A stretch of DNA of 64,000 nucleotides, from NCBI GenBank assembly GCA_014904845.1, contig MU119442.1, positions 24,280 to 88,279 on the forward strand, written 5' to 3'. The stretch is from Acephala macrosclerotiorum (lineage: Eukaryota > Ascomycota > Leotiomycetes > Helotiales > Mollisiaceae). A model generated the notes under the pieces. The model had not been told where the DNA came from. It was given only the letters and a program-made list of their open reading frames with translations, and ran no database searches. A program made the position numbers and the translations under genes. This document shows, one piece after another, positions 1-11,341 of this stretch; within the stretch, counting starts at the first letter, position 1; each line of letters opens with the position of its first letter.

Positions 1-355
1 TTCTGGTGAGCGGGAGCCTTTCCCAGTGGTGGATCGGCTGAGGGTGGCACGTGAGTATCAAGTGGAAGGAGGATGCAGAAGGATGTTGGTTTGCCGATAT
101 GTGCTGAGGAGGGGAGTAATGGCGGTGGAGGGGTAGAGGGGTTTGAGGGATCTGTGAGAGGTGATGAGGGTGGGGTAGCGGTAAGGATGGAATTAGGATA
201 GGGCGGGAGGCGCATTGGAGAAGGACAAGATATGGGACGAAGGCTAGGAGGTGGGTTTAGAATGAGATAGAAGGATTCAAACATTCAGCTCGGGAAAGAG
301 GGGCTTACATCCGAATATGCAACTACGCGGCGGGGTACGACACCGAGTAGAGAGT
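1..355. other. Window edge, no gene seen
   Basis: I see no supported coding frame here. The plus strand is G-rich and purine-biased, with many stops in all frames. It lies downstream of the minus-strand gene at 356-1685 and probably contains its 3' end or the flank of a gene outside the window. Confidence 0.5.
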
Positions 356-1685
356 TCAATATATGCGACTCCGCTGTGGAGAGAAGCTAATCAAGACTTG
401 AGCTAAAGAGTTGATCATTAAAATCCAACTAATGGGTGATGAAATTGCGACGGGAGGGAAAAGTGCTTTTGTAGAGACCGTACAATTGTGCTTCGCGCTA
501 ACAATACAAGTGTGACAATACACTCCTGCCCACCTATGTCCATACCAAAGCGACTCAAGTCTGTCCGGCCCATTATCCACCTCATACTGGGACATTATGG
601 CTGTGGTTGACTTAGCCACGTTGGTGGCCATGAGGACATGTGTCGAACCTCCCAATGCAAGTTGGGCACATAGAGTCAATAGACCCCTTCCTTGCTCGCT
701 CTTGTTCTCTTTGGTAAGCAACGTTGCTTCTTTCACTTTCCGATCCAAACCCTCCGCTGCCACCTTGAATATCAACGCGTGAACTTGACGGAGGGCGTTG
801 AATATCCGGGGCGACAGATCCAAATTAGGCAGAGGTTGAAGCTCTCGAGTCTTAGTGTCCTTGCAGCGGTGGAACGTTGGCTATGGGTAGTCCGGATGGG
901 CTGTGCTGCTGGACGCCATAATTCTCAGAAGATGAAGGAGTGCCCTGATGTCCATAGAGCGGCTGACCATTGTACTGTCCGGATGGGTCATGCTGCCTGG
1001 CGCCATATTGTTGGTTATTTTGCGCCCAATGTTCCTGTGGCTGTGGGACATGTTGCTGGCCAAATGAACTGTATTGTTGAGCTTGTTGGTAAACTGGACC
1101 AGAACCCCAATGTCCATATGGCGATAGAGTATAGTGTTGCCCAGGTGGATGATACTGTTGCTTGTACTTTCGTTTCTCGATCATTTGCTGCTCATGCGGG
1201 TTGGAGCTAAGCGTGCGCATGTCCTGTTGCTGGTACTTTTGCTGCTCGAACATCTGTTGCTCGTACGCGTTGTATCCAGGCCTGCGTAGAGGAGGTGGTG
1301 GCCCCAGAGGTTGAGGCACCGAATCTCTACCTGGAGCTGGCATAGGCACAGCCTCTAGAGGAGGAGGTTGGACAAGAGGTAGAGGAGGTGGATATTCAGG
1401 AACTCGGGGCGCTGAATATAGACTTGGAGGTGGTGCTTGTACAGCAGATAGATCGGGCGGAGGTTCCATAATTGGAGCCCCCATGGTTGTACTTGGAGGC
1501 AGTGTGGTTCTAGCATATAGAGAAGGTGTGTTATGCCCTCGACCTAAGCTGGACGCGACGAAGGTGCACTGTCGGCGGGCGGAGGTGGAGCCTCGGGATT
1601 TTGGGGATTCCGACCGTTCATGATGCGTGCGGATACCGTGGGACCCCGGGTTATCGAATGCTTGTAGAGCGAATGATGGTACCAA
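356..1685 (-). CDS. Uncharacterised proline/glutamine-rich protein, structure uncertain
   Basis: I do not recognise this gene. The middle part (1685-852 frame) reads as a low-complexity protein: a proline-rich segment, then many Q, Y, H and G residues with repeated EQQM and KYQQQ-like blocks. A possible true N terminus with ATG at 1621-1619 reads MNGRNPQNPEAPPPPADS, but it lies in a different frame. A third open stretch without an upstream ATG (about 870-356) reads LDLSPRIFNALRQVHALIFK and looks coding (balanced residues, amphipathic). The N-terminal and C-terminal stretches share one frame while the P/Q block is in another, so introns or a small indel must connect them; I found no convincing splice pair. 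It follows the DUF1992 gene on the same strand by about 95 bp. It could be one gene or two. That coding sequence exists here is likely; the exact model is not. Confidence 0.4.
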
Positions 1686-1778
1686 AAGAGCTGAGAGATC
1701 CAGGAGCAGAAGAAGTTCTACCCCAAGGAAGGTAGGTGATTTGGGCAGGAGCGATCAAGACCTAGGATCACCCACACC

Positions 1779-3527
1779 TCAAGCCCTCTTCTCCGACCAC
1801 AAGTCATTCCAAAACTCCTTAAATCCATACAACGGCCTCTTAGAATCATAAATAACTGCCTTATCACTCGCAAATCTCTCAAGCACGCTCCCAGGTCTAT
1901 GGCCAATCTTCTCAACAAGATCTTTTGCCGGTCGAGCAGCGCGCTCCTTTATCGCTTCTGCTAATTGAGGCGCGACATCTGCGTAGCAAGACTTGAGCTC
2001 GCGGTCGAGTGAGAAGTAGGGTTTCTTGGCTAAGTCGGGAGCCATGAGGTTGTAGGATCTTGTTAGGCTGTTGAGGTTTTCGATCGAGAGTTTGAGGTAG
2101 GAGAGCTCTGCTGCCTCCCAAGACGGGATGCGAAAAAGAGCCGGGAGGGGAGCTGGACTTGATTCTGTCGGTGGTGGTGTGCTCGCTTCAGCAAGAACTA
2201 CCTCCTCGTTCTTATTCTCCACGGCAACTTGAATTATTGGGCTATCTGACTTCAATGGATGCACCTCCTGGATGATCTTGACCATCACAGGATCCCCAGT
2301 CGCATTCGTAGGAACTGACATCTGCTCCACGGCTCTCTTTTTAGGGTTATAGACCTTCTCTGCTTCGGCGTAGCGGTCTGCCATCTGCATTTGTTCCTGT
2401 AAACTGCCTCCTCGACTGGCTATCATTCTTGCGGCATGGCGCTTCCAATCATTTCTCAACCTGGCTCGAAATACATTCGCGGCTTTGACAAGTTGCTGCT
2501 GTTTCTCGATCCATGGCGGGACGATTTCCTGTCGTTGGATCATCTTGTTCATTATGTATTCAGTCGTGTCGATGAATGGGTTGTCGGCTCTCGTATCTCG
2601 TTCTATTTTCTTGCCTCGCGGTATGTTCTGAGCGACTGTTAGCACTGATATCCAATAGAAATACCACTAAGAACAAACCTTAAATTGCCCTCTCGCAATA
2701 GCATCCTCAATTCTCTCATTAGCTAAAGCAGCCAACCCACTAAAGGAAGTAGGCATCGCCCTCGCTGCCGGCGTAAACCTCTCTTTCAACTCCTTCCTCA
2801 TAGCCTCCCTCTCCTTCTCACTCATATTCATATCTTTCGAAATAGCATAAATACTCGTCTTATCCCTCGCATTCGCCAACCTCTGTCCCGGCCTCGCCTT
2901 CGGCTCCCTCCTCAACCTCATATCCACCACCGGACTCGGTATCTTCGCCGGCCCTCTCAATCCAGGTGCCAACGGTTTCCTCGCATCATCAAGCATGCGT
3001 AGCATCGTATCTTCGGGGGCTTCGGTTCCGGTCCATGCTTGTCCTGACGCAATGTCTCGAGACCCTTGGCCGATGTTGGATCTGGAGGAAATCTCGGCTT
3101 CTGTGAATGCGGCGGCGTTATCGGATTTGAATTGGGAGGCTTTAACTCGTTCAAGGAGCTTCTCTTTTAGTTCTTCTGAGAAGCCGGCTTCTTCGACGGC
3201 TTTTCGTCCTGCTCGTCCGCCAGTTAGGACGGCTTCTTCTGTTGCTTCGGAGAGCCGGCGGGACATTGCTCCTTGTTCTGATTTGCCATTGCTAGAGTCT
3301 GCAGATGAACTTGCAGATTGTTTATTGGGGATTTGAGCCTCGATTGCATCGTGGCCCTCCTTTCCGTCTTCCTTTAGTGTGCTGTTCTGCTGGGAGCTTC
3401 GAAGTGGCGAATGGCGGGAGAACAGCCGTAGCTGCGAGCTCGCGTTATTTGTGGACGCATGATGCCGTTGAGCAGCTCGCAGACAGCGAGCGCAGGTATT
3501 TGGTGATTGATACCTTATTCCGGGCAT
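1779..3527 (-). CDS. DUF1992 / DNAJC28-like mitochondrial protein
   Basis: Two exons, complement(1779..2627, 2679..3527), give 565 residues. The 51-bp intron has a GTTTGT donor, a GCTAAC branch site and a CAG acceptor, and it splits the domain exactly after IARGQFK, continuing NIPRGKK. The joined stretch (about residues 265-325) matches the DUF1992 pattern: I-E-x-A-I-x-x-G-x-F, then a G/K turn, then a NPFI...MIQRQEIVPPWIE segment. Animal DNAJC28 proteins carry this domain after a J domain; no J domain is visible here, as is usual for fungal members. The first 45 residues are rich in R, S, H and lack acidic residues, which suggests a mitochondrial presequence. The N-terminal half is otherwise low-complexity and charged. 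The molecular function of the family is poorly defined. The start is the first ATG of the open frame. Confidence 0.85.
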
Positions 3528-3767
3528 ATAGAGAGTGAGAAATGTGGATTGTCGTTGTAGAAGTCATGGAGGTGGCGAGCTCGAGAAAGTTGAAGCTGTT
3601 GATGATCCCTGTAAGACTTCGATAGGAGATAAGATTGCCGAGATCCGGTGGCAAGCCCCTGAGTTCACTGAGGAGGAGCATCATCGAAAATTTGACCTTA
3701 TTCATACTAATTTGTTCGATTTATGGTGCCTCGTGTCAAGTCATCATCATAAATTAATGCCTCGTCC

Positions 3768-5562
3768 TCATTGACTGCTTTGTTGGTAACCAAGATCCGG
3801 GCCTCCGTACTGCTCATTTCCAAAAACTTTCGCCTTCGGCCATACCGTCCATTTGTCCCAACCTTCGCCCAATGCATCAAGCAGAGTTTGCAAGAGATTC
3901 TCAGCTTTGCCTTTCATCCACCACTATGAGGCCGAGGGTCAGCATGTTCTCCATCATCACGAAGGAGAAAATAGGAAGTTTCGGCGTATGAGAGAGCAAG
4001 ACTCAAGAGTAAGGAGAAGAGGACAAATGCTGGAATGCTTCACTTACTAGGTGATTCAGACTTTTCAGCGTCGGGCAAAAATGAATCGCAAGTAGCAAGG
4101 CCTCGGGAATCTTCCTCTCCAACATCCTTAGATACTCATCTGTGACAGCAGAGAACCATGCCAATACAATCGCAATTCGACTGATATTGGTGTTGTGTGT
4201 CAACATGCTGTATGTTCTTCGCAGTTTGCTGATACTCTTCTCAAGAGCCTCCTTGTTCTCGGGGGAGAGGGATTCCGAGTTTTGCCAAACATGTGGAAGC
4301 TCATCGAGGACCAACTTTTCCTCCTCCGACAAGGGATCCGGACGTTTAGGATCCAAAGCCACCCAAGGGTCGAAGATCCCACCCAACGGACCGTCTTTCA
4401 AAACAGGCCAAAGAGTCTCAATGATCGAATTGGTGCCTCGATGCAGCGCGATCCATTTGATATGGACGTCTTCGTCGTCTTGATTATTGGGAGAAAAGAA
4501 TATGGTCGACGGCTTCGACACATCTTGTGCTGTCCAAGCGTGCACCCATATCCACGTCGAGAATGCAAAACATGCATGGCAGTTCTTGTAGGTCAATCTG
4601 GCAATCTGTGGTTGGTAGAGAGAAAGCCCTGTAGCTGCGTGCGCATCTGATGCGTGGCCGTAGAGTAGTCGCTTTTCTGGGCGAAGGTGTGCAAGATGAA
4701 GAGCCGATATCGATAGTATCTCGTGCATCAGAAATGGAAATTGGAACGCCAACTGAACAACTTCTTGTCCAAACAGTTTCGTGTATGTTTTGGTGTCGAG
4801 AAAGTCATAGATTGACACAGTTGTGTAGAAATGGAGGAGCTCGAGATCAAGCATCGAGAAGCTGTTCGTGGTAGGGGAGAGGTAATTTATATCCGAAAAG
4901 CTAGAAGAGAGCGCAGGACTGGAGATTGAAGATGACAATGGCGCTGCTTCCGGCGTGAGCATAGACTGGATTGTCGGTTGCCGTGAGGGTGATGTTGCCG
5001 TTGCTGGCTCTGGCGGTTGTGCTGCAGGTGGTGCTCGTTGCAGAGGATGTGTCTGTAAGAAGGAGCATGATGTCCCGTACAGTTGACACTTCTTGCAAAC
5101 AGGCTTTTCTTCATCGCACTATACAATTGTGAGATTCCGGAACTTTATATACCGCAAGACATCGTACTTTCAGCAACGGAGGGGAGCAAGAAGACTTGAC
5201 ATAAAATTGGAAGAGGACGAGAAAGAAGGGTATTGAAAGGTCTGAAGCGGAAGGTTTGGGCATCTTCAAGGTTCCACTGCAACAAAGTATTCGACTAGCT
5301 CAATGGATACGCAGTCATTCCAAACTTGAGTTGAATTCCCAGGGTTTGACCGTAATATCTCATCACGTGAAATGATGTTTGGAACCAGACAACGATGTTG
5401 TCCCTGCCCACGCATATGTACTCCGCCTCAACACTGCCATGAAGAGCTGCAGGATATGACAATGGTACATACCTTGACCTTCCTTTGCTTACATTGAACA
5501 CATCCGGTCCTCGACTTGTGATGTGGACGTCTCGGCTTTCCTCGTTGCGGTTGCTCCGTCAT
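3768..5562 (-). CDS. Zn2Cys6 transcription factor, Upc2/sterol-uptake-control-like
   Basis: Three exons, complement(3768..3923, 4048..5118, 5473..5562), all phase 0, give 438 residues. The binuclear zinc cluster is complete (C21, C24, C31, C38, C41, C48; spacing C-x2-C-x6-C-x6-C-x2-C-x6-C) and is cut by the 354-bp first intron right before C31. The preceding HHKSRTGC resembles the HNKSKNGC of yeast Upc2. Residues about 100-430 carry the fungal-specific regulator domain typical of this group (LLHFYTTVSIYDFL, LMHEILSISALHLA). The last exon, found by extending past the 124-bp second intron, ends with the characteristic LLDALGEGWDKW stretch. The start was placed at MTEQPQRG just before the basic run; an ATG at 5691 is in frame but gives a poorly conserved leader. 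The gene diverges from the RTA1-like gene. It is expected to be a nuclear DNA-binding regulator; the target is inferred only. Confidence 0.88.
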
Positions 5563-6414
5563 TGGTCCGTGGTCAGGAGGTTGGAGACTGTTTTCTAGGT
5601 CGTCTCGAGTGTCGAATGAGATGGCGCTGTGTACGGCAGTGACAGCTCGAGGATAGTCGTTTCTATGGCAAAATGTTGCAGCACGATGCACGAGATTATC
5701 TGTTGATGCAGATCTGGAGCGGGATGAACACTGGGGCAGTGCTTATTTTTGTCATACCGCGCCGTATTGAGAGACACCTCATTGGTCAGATACTCACGTA
5801 TTGGGAGATGTACGAGAAGCGAATCATCCCTGAAGCCTTTTTGCAACGTCGGTATAAAGACTATGATGACGCAGGCCATTGTGTTCGTCAAGTTCGTTTT
5901 CGTCTTACTTGCGTTGCGTGCGATCGCGATGCAGAATGCAGAATGCAGGTTGCAGCTGCACTTTCCTCCCAAGTCGTTCTTACCTCAAACAAGTACAAAA
6001 TGTCTCACATCCGCACTTTTATTGTTCTTGTCTGAAGAAGGTGCACAAGTGCTACACTTACTATATGGCGCCTCATGTATATTTCAGCCATTCCTTCCTC
6101 GAAGTAAGTACCCGTTATCAGCGCCTTATTGCTTTGCGGTCGTCCCTTCCTCGAAGTAGGTATCCAGTGTCGACGCCTCAGAGGTCGTTCCTGCCTCAAT
6201 GCACACGATGTTCAAATTTATCTGTCACGCGAAGCTTCTCTGGCTATTGCTCATACACTCTCTTTTCTCTGATTTTGTTCGCGATCACATTCTTCCACAA
6301 CACACTCCTTTGGCAAAATTGAGTCACTTCCCGCCTTCCTGCAGCCGCGATTGTCGCCGACGCCTCCGATCACGCTCTTGACCTTCTCTCTCCGTTTTCG
6401 CTACTCCGGCAACA
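5563..6414. promoter_or_regulatory. Divergent promoter region with short direct repeats
   Basis: This is the shared upstream region of the Zn2Cys6 regulator (-) and the RTA1-like gene (+). A 14-base direct repeat, CCTTCCTCGAAGTA, occurs at 6093-6106 and 6145-6158 (52-bp period), with a weaker third version near 6190. A GCAGAATGCAGAATGCAG repeat lies at 5931-5948. The 150 bp before the RTA1-like ATG is pyrimidine-rich on the coding strand, as in many fungal promoters. Open frames here lack any coding character. Confidence 0.5.
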
Positions 6415-7539
6415 ATGGCTGGACCAGCACCAAGCCATCCAGATGTCAACGACCCGAATTTATTCGCCTTTTACAGGTACATCTTTCCAATGACCCAGCA
6501 CTTGCGGATCATTGACTTCACTCAGATATGACCCCTCTCAAGTTGCAGCCCTGATATTCATGTCTTGCTTCCTCATCACGACAGTTTTCCACATCTTCCA
6601 GGCTGCGAAACTTCGGACATTCTACTTCATCCCACTCCTAGTTGGCGGAGTTTGTAAGCACCTGTGTCTTTGCTATCATAGGACTTTTGCTGAAGTGGGG
6701 CCCAGTTGAGGTCTTCGGATATATTGCGCGAAGTCTGGCCCACAACAATCAGTATAGCCTGGCTATATACATCATGCAAGAGTATGCCGCTTCTGCATAC
6801 TTGTCCTACTACATATGGGGCATTCAGCTCTACCTCCAAAACGCAGAAGAGGCATACTGACTCCATGTAGACTTCTTCTTCTGCTGGCACCGGCACTCTT
6901 CGCTGCCAGTATCTATATGACCCTGGGCCGGATGATCTTGCTCACACAAGGAGAAAAGCTAGCCCCGATCCCAGCAAGATGGCTTACCAAGATTTTCGTC
7001 TGTGGCGATGTCCTTTCTTTCGTGGTACAATCAGGAGGTGTGTTTATTCGATCATTTCCTCCGCCGTATGACCATATTTCTGACATCTGGAAGGCGGTCT
7101 CATGGCTGTGCCCCGCATGATGACCATCGGCGAGCATCTCGTTGTCTTCGGTCTTCTAATACAGATAATCTCCTTCGGAATTTTCGTCCTGGCTGCTGGG
7201 GTGTTCCACTACCATGTGGTTTGTTCCCCAACACCAGCATCTCTCCAAGTCCACTGGCGGAGATACATGTACACTCTCTACGCTGCGAGCGCTTTGATAT
7301 TCATCCGATCAGTCTTCCGCGTCATCGAGTTCTCAGGAGGAAATGATGGATTCCTTATGAAAAGTGAGGTGTTCGTGTACGTCTTCGAAGGCTTGTTGAT
7401 GCTGTGTGTTATGGTTTCTTTCAACATCGTCCATCCGGGCGAGCTTATCAGCAGGAGGCCACTAAGCCGGATCATCACCATGATGGAGGGACAAGACGGA
7501 ACAGAGGGCGAAAGCAAAACTTCTTTTGGGCAGATTTGA
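6415..7539 (+). CDS. RTA1-like multipass membrane protein (lipid-translocating exporter family)
   Basis: Five exons (6415..6476, 6526..6653, 6706..6781, 6871..7037, 7094..7539) join in frame to 292 residues, the usual RTA1 length. Introns are 49, 52, 89 and 56 bp; the third has a TACTGAC branch site. RTA1 landmarks are all present in order: FEVFGYIARSLAHNN after the second helix, LLLLAPALFAASIYM, GRMILL, RWLTKIFVCGDVLSF, VVQSGGGLM, a GEHLVVFGLLIQ helix, RSVFRVIEFSGG, and the late FEGLLML helix. About seven membrane helices are expected, in the plasma membrane or ER. In yeasts, family members affect resistance to amphiphilic toxins and sphingoid-base or sterol-like lipid traffic; the substrate of this one cannot be read from sequence. 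It is divergent from an Upc2-like regulator, which suggests co-regulation. Confidence 0.9.
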
Positions 7540-7878
7540 AAAGCAGACGTGGATTTGAGCTGGCTTTGAGAACATCGTTACATCTTACAACATCTAGCGC
7601 ATATAGGCGATGCCCTATCAACATGGCTTTGCAGCATGGGCCATAAATATCCCCAACGAACTGGCTAATTGGAACATTAGCTACTTTTCTTCTTGTAGGT
7701 TCAGGTGTTTTAGATTTTAGATACCCAGCCTAGCTTGAATTCTCGCTCATTTGGAATGAGCTTCTTCTCCACTTTCAGAGAGCATTCATATAAGCTCGCA
7801 GGGATATCAGGAAGATGCATTGCAAGCGAACGCGCTTTTCATTGGTTCAACTTTCTAGTCTACCTCAACATCTAAGAC
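7540..7878. other. Convergent 3' intergenic region
   Basis: This region lies between the 3' ends of the RTA1-like gene (+) and the aldo-keto reductase (-). It must contain both polyadenylation regions. No coding frame or repeat is seen. Confidence 0.5.
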
Positions 7879-9518
7879 TTATCCTAACACAATTTTGTGT
7901 GTAGCAGGCTTCTCGCCCTCCTCGCCGAAGATCTCGACATCCCATCGTGGCTTGTCTGTTTCAAACATCAGCAAACATCCACTAAAACCCTCACACCACC
8001 TATCCACCATGCCACACCACTTGTCCTATAATCGAAACAAAAGAAAGTGGGGAAATACGTACTGCAAAGATAAGGAACATTAAACCTCTCATACCCCTTC
8101 TCCGTCATCTTCTCAATCGCCTTCACATCCTCATCATCCAACTCGATCTCCTGGAAATTATCCGCGATTCTAGATGGCGTCACGGATTTCGGGATCACAC
8201 TGTGACCGCCGACCTGAGACCAGGCCAAAATAACGTGCGCGCCGGTGATTTTCTTGCCGAGGGCTTTGGAGTGCTTTTCTGCGATGGCGAGGATTTCGGG
8301 GCGGGTGATGAGGAGTGGTTTGTTGTAGGCGTTGTTGCCGAATGCCTGTTTGTTGTGTTAATAACATTGGGAGAGGGTAAGGGGGGGAAGGGAGAGGTAC
8401 GGAGTAAGCTGTGATGTGGATTCCTTTCTCTTTGCAGTATTTTACGAGCTCGGGTTGAGGGAGCAGGGGGTGGCGTTCTACTTGGTTGACGGTTGGGACG
8501 ACGCCGGTGGCTTTAATGATTGTTTCCAACTATAGTCCTCTGTCAGATTTCTCTTCTCGGTTGAAGAGGGAAGGGGGAACTCACGTGCTCGATGGTGTGG
8601 TTTGAGACACCGACTGCGCGGGTTTTGCTCTTCGGCAGCTTCAACATTGCTTTGAGATTGTTAGTACTGGGAGGGGTTGGGAAAGGGGAGATGCACCTTT
8701 CCAGGTCTCGACGATGGAGACGCTGTCGTCGATTGCGACTTCGCCGTCGGGTCTAAATTCGCCTTCGACCATTGGGAAGAGATTTCCTCCAGCGTAGGGG
8801 AATGCGGAGGGCCAGTGGACGAGGTAGAGCTAGTTGGATCCATGTTATTTTATTTTTCTTTGGGGTAGGATACAGGGAAGGGACTTACATCGAGGTACTC
8901 GAGATCAAGCTCTGCCAGGGTGTCGTCCAATGCTGCCTCGACGTGCTCGGCGTGGTGGTCACTGAGAGTGATTAGACGACTTTACTGAAATCGAGAAAGG
9001 GTGAGTTACGTGTTCCATAGCTTAGAAGTCTAAAGAATTGATTAGCTGCTTGTCCTTGATATCTGAGATTAAGTACTGACGATGAAGATATCCTCTCGCT
9101 TCAGACCTGGGATCTCAGCAAACGCCTTTTTCAAGCCTTGGGCGACCTCCTTTTGGTTCTCATAACTAGGCAAAAATCAATCAGCACTCGATCAAAAGAC
9201 ACCACCGCAGCCGGGACATTCTAGGATAGAGTCGAGTATCATCACGTGCAGACTTACATCTTAGCAAGATCCTATTTAACCCCAGTCAGCAAGCTCTCGA
9301 CCTCGTCTCTTCTCAGAAGCACTCACAAGATGTCGATACCCAGCCTTCAGCGCCTCGAAAACACCAATGGAGACCTCTCCCGGAGCTGACTGCCAGGTAC
9401 CATATCCCAAAGTCCTGTTGATGCCAAATCAGTTCAAGAACAGCCGGCTCATGGAGGTGATGAAGACTTACAGAAGCTTCTGGCCCGAGTTCAAAGTAAC
9501 GGTCTTTCGAAGAGACAT
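7879..9518 (-). CDS. Aldo-keto reductase, eleven exons with two micro-exons
   Basis: The gene reconstructs as complement(7879..7955, 8063..8345, 8401..8529, 8585..8649, 8697..8829, 8889..8961, 9010..9029, 9081..9165, 9258..9271, 9327..9414, 9472..9518), 337 residues, with all ten introns GT..AG. Exons of 14 bp (DLAKI) and 20 bp (TSKLWNT) each hold part of the active site. The catalytic tetrad is intact: D46 and Y51 in HLDLAKIY, K81 in TSKLW, H114 in LYLVHWP. The C-terminal coenzyme signature [15 protein letters not shown] is present, followed by the family's [10 protein letters not shown] end. It resembles fungal aldehyde reductase / glycerol dehydrogenase / xylose reductase-type enzymes: a cytosolic NAD(P)H-dependent carbonyl reductase. 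IPKS-x4-R usually indicates NADPH preference; the substrate cannot be assigned. The start [15 protein letters not shown] gives the normal N-terminal beta hairpin. Confidence 0.92.
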
Positions 9519-10487
9519 GTTGAAGTTTGCTTTAGAAAATTCTCCGGATACGGAAGTTGATATGTTAGTGTTTGTTTACTTTCGAAGATGACCTGATTTG
9601 ATGCCCCGCTATGCTTGCACAAACAGTATCAAAGTACGTAAGTATCTGGATCTTTCAAAAATCAAAAGAATGAAGCTCGTAAACAGAGATCTGACGAGAG
9701 ATTTTATAACCCACTCCCACCTCAAACTTGGCCTTCGCTCTTCGTTGTCGTGCCCTTCGCCCAAGCCGGAAGAAGTGGGTGAAGTGGGGTCCTCAAATCC
9801 ATACCTTGAGGTTTTGATTGGAAGCAGCTCGCCTCACCTTTCCCGCTGTTTGATAATATTCTTTCCACCAATGAACTTGAAGAAGGGAATGGAGGGGTAA
9901 AGATGTGAAGTGATTTTACCGCACGAATGGGATGGGTTGGGGAGGTTGCTTTGGCGGGGTTATTATCGGGATGAAAGCCGCGATTTTTACGAGGGCTGGA
10001 GGGGCATGTGAGTTGCCGCCTGTCCCCGCCTGCCATCGTCGACTATGATCGTTGAGGGAGTTTGATACTAGGAATTTGCTGACTAGGTTTCAGTCATTTT
10101 GAAGCTCTCGAATAGTATGACAAATTTGTGTTGTCAGCTGTGGGGTGGAACTTCAAGGTAAATCTCGGTGTCTGACCGTGCCATCCCACCTCTCCTTTGA
10201 ATGTACTTGTACGTTCCGAGATCCAAGATTTACATCTGAATGCTATGAAGCCGTACTAATCCGTGGATGAAAGCTTTGAAAATATGTGCTTAGGAGGAAC
10301 AAAGAAAGACCTGTACGAGTAGACGATGAAACATGTGCTTATTCAAGATTAGAGACTCAGTTGTTCGCTAAGTGGAAGGTTATAAATCCAGTTTCCCGTC
10401 TCCTCTCCATTTCTTCTTCCTTTTCCATTCCGTATTGATCATTCTGACCCAAGTGATTTGATAAACCAGACCCATATTACCAAGTCA
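9519..10487. promoter_or_regulatory. Divergent intergenic region with a TATA/pyrimidine promoter at its right end
   Basis: No gene is seen. At the right end a TTATAAAT box (about 10380-10387) is followed by a CT-rich run (about 10390-10430) and an ATG at 10488. This is the layout of a strong fungal promoter reading rightward. The left part serves the aldo-keto reductase. Confidence 0.5.
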
Positions 10488-10604
10488 ATGAGTTACCCAG
10501 GCCCATGGCATCTTTACGACGGCTCTTTCGATCCACCACCTATCCACTCATCAGACCAAGGACTACCACAAGGGAATACCGGACCCGATGGAGCCATCTT
10601 GTGA
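10488..10604 (+). CDS. Small ORF (38 residues) behind a strong promoter
   Basis: I do not recognise this peptide. It starts MSYPGPWHLYDGSFDPPP and ends after GPDGAIL; it is rich in P, G, D and S. The start is chosen because it is the first ATG after a TATA box and pyrimidine tract about 100 bp upstream. A second stretch of the same flavour (EPSGPSAMCPPNFGPDPSW) follows at once in another frame, up to about 10665. The true product may therefore be longer, joined by a frameshift or an intron I could not place. A chance ORF remains possible. Confidence 0.35.
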   Translation: MSYPGPWHLYDGSFDPPPIHSSDQGLPQGNTGPDGAIL

Positions 10605-11341
10605 ACCTTCTGGTCCTTCTGCTATGTGCCCTCCAAATTTTGGGCCGGATCCTTCTTGGTGATGTTGCAGAAGAGGATATCGCGAGCGGGTTGAGTTGCG
10701 GTATGGTGTAGAATGTAGGATAATGAAGGACATTGGATTGACCAATGTCTGACAAATAAGAGTGTCCCTACTTTTCCATCACCTTGTTTTGCTGTTGCTT
10801 GTGTGTATTTGAACTTGAGAGGGGGTGGAGGTTAGTTGCTATCGAAGTAGGAGTCAAGAGGCTCTCGAAGGTGATCGTATTGTATACCCTAAGCTAGGTG
10901 AGATAAGAAAGGGGCAAGAAGAGGGTGACTCTCAGTCGGAGAAATAAGTGGCCGATTTTGACACAGTGTACAAATGCAATGAACCCGCATTCCTACCAAC
11001 AACTAACTAATAAACTGCTCAATAATTTTTAATAGAAATATCGGGCAGCTTTTCGAAAAGCATTTTTGATAGTTTTATGAATTATAGAACGTAGCCGAGA
11101 GAGGAGCATAGAGTTGATCAAGGGACTGACTTTTTAATGTTCTCGCGTACAAAAATCGGACACTTATTTCTCCTACTGAGAGGGTGAGTAGTGAAAGGGG
11201 AGAATAAGCAAGACGATAAAGGGGGGGTTTGAGGTAGGAAGCAGAACAAGGAGGAAGGCAATAGCTAGTCAAAAGCTTCGCAATCATGATATTTAATCTC
11301 CCTCCCAAGAGTTCCAAAGATTTGGGATCTTTGAGCCCTCG
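10605..11341. other. Intergenic, no gene seen
   Basis: No coding-like frame is supported on either strand. The stretch holds the 3' side of the small ORF and the 3' flank of Vps60. Around 11010-11080 it is A/T-rich with AATAAACT-like and TAATAGAAATA-like strings that could serve polyadenylation. Confidence 0.4.
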
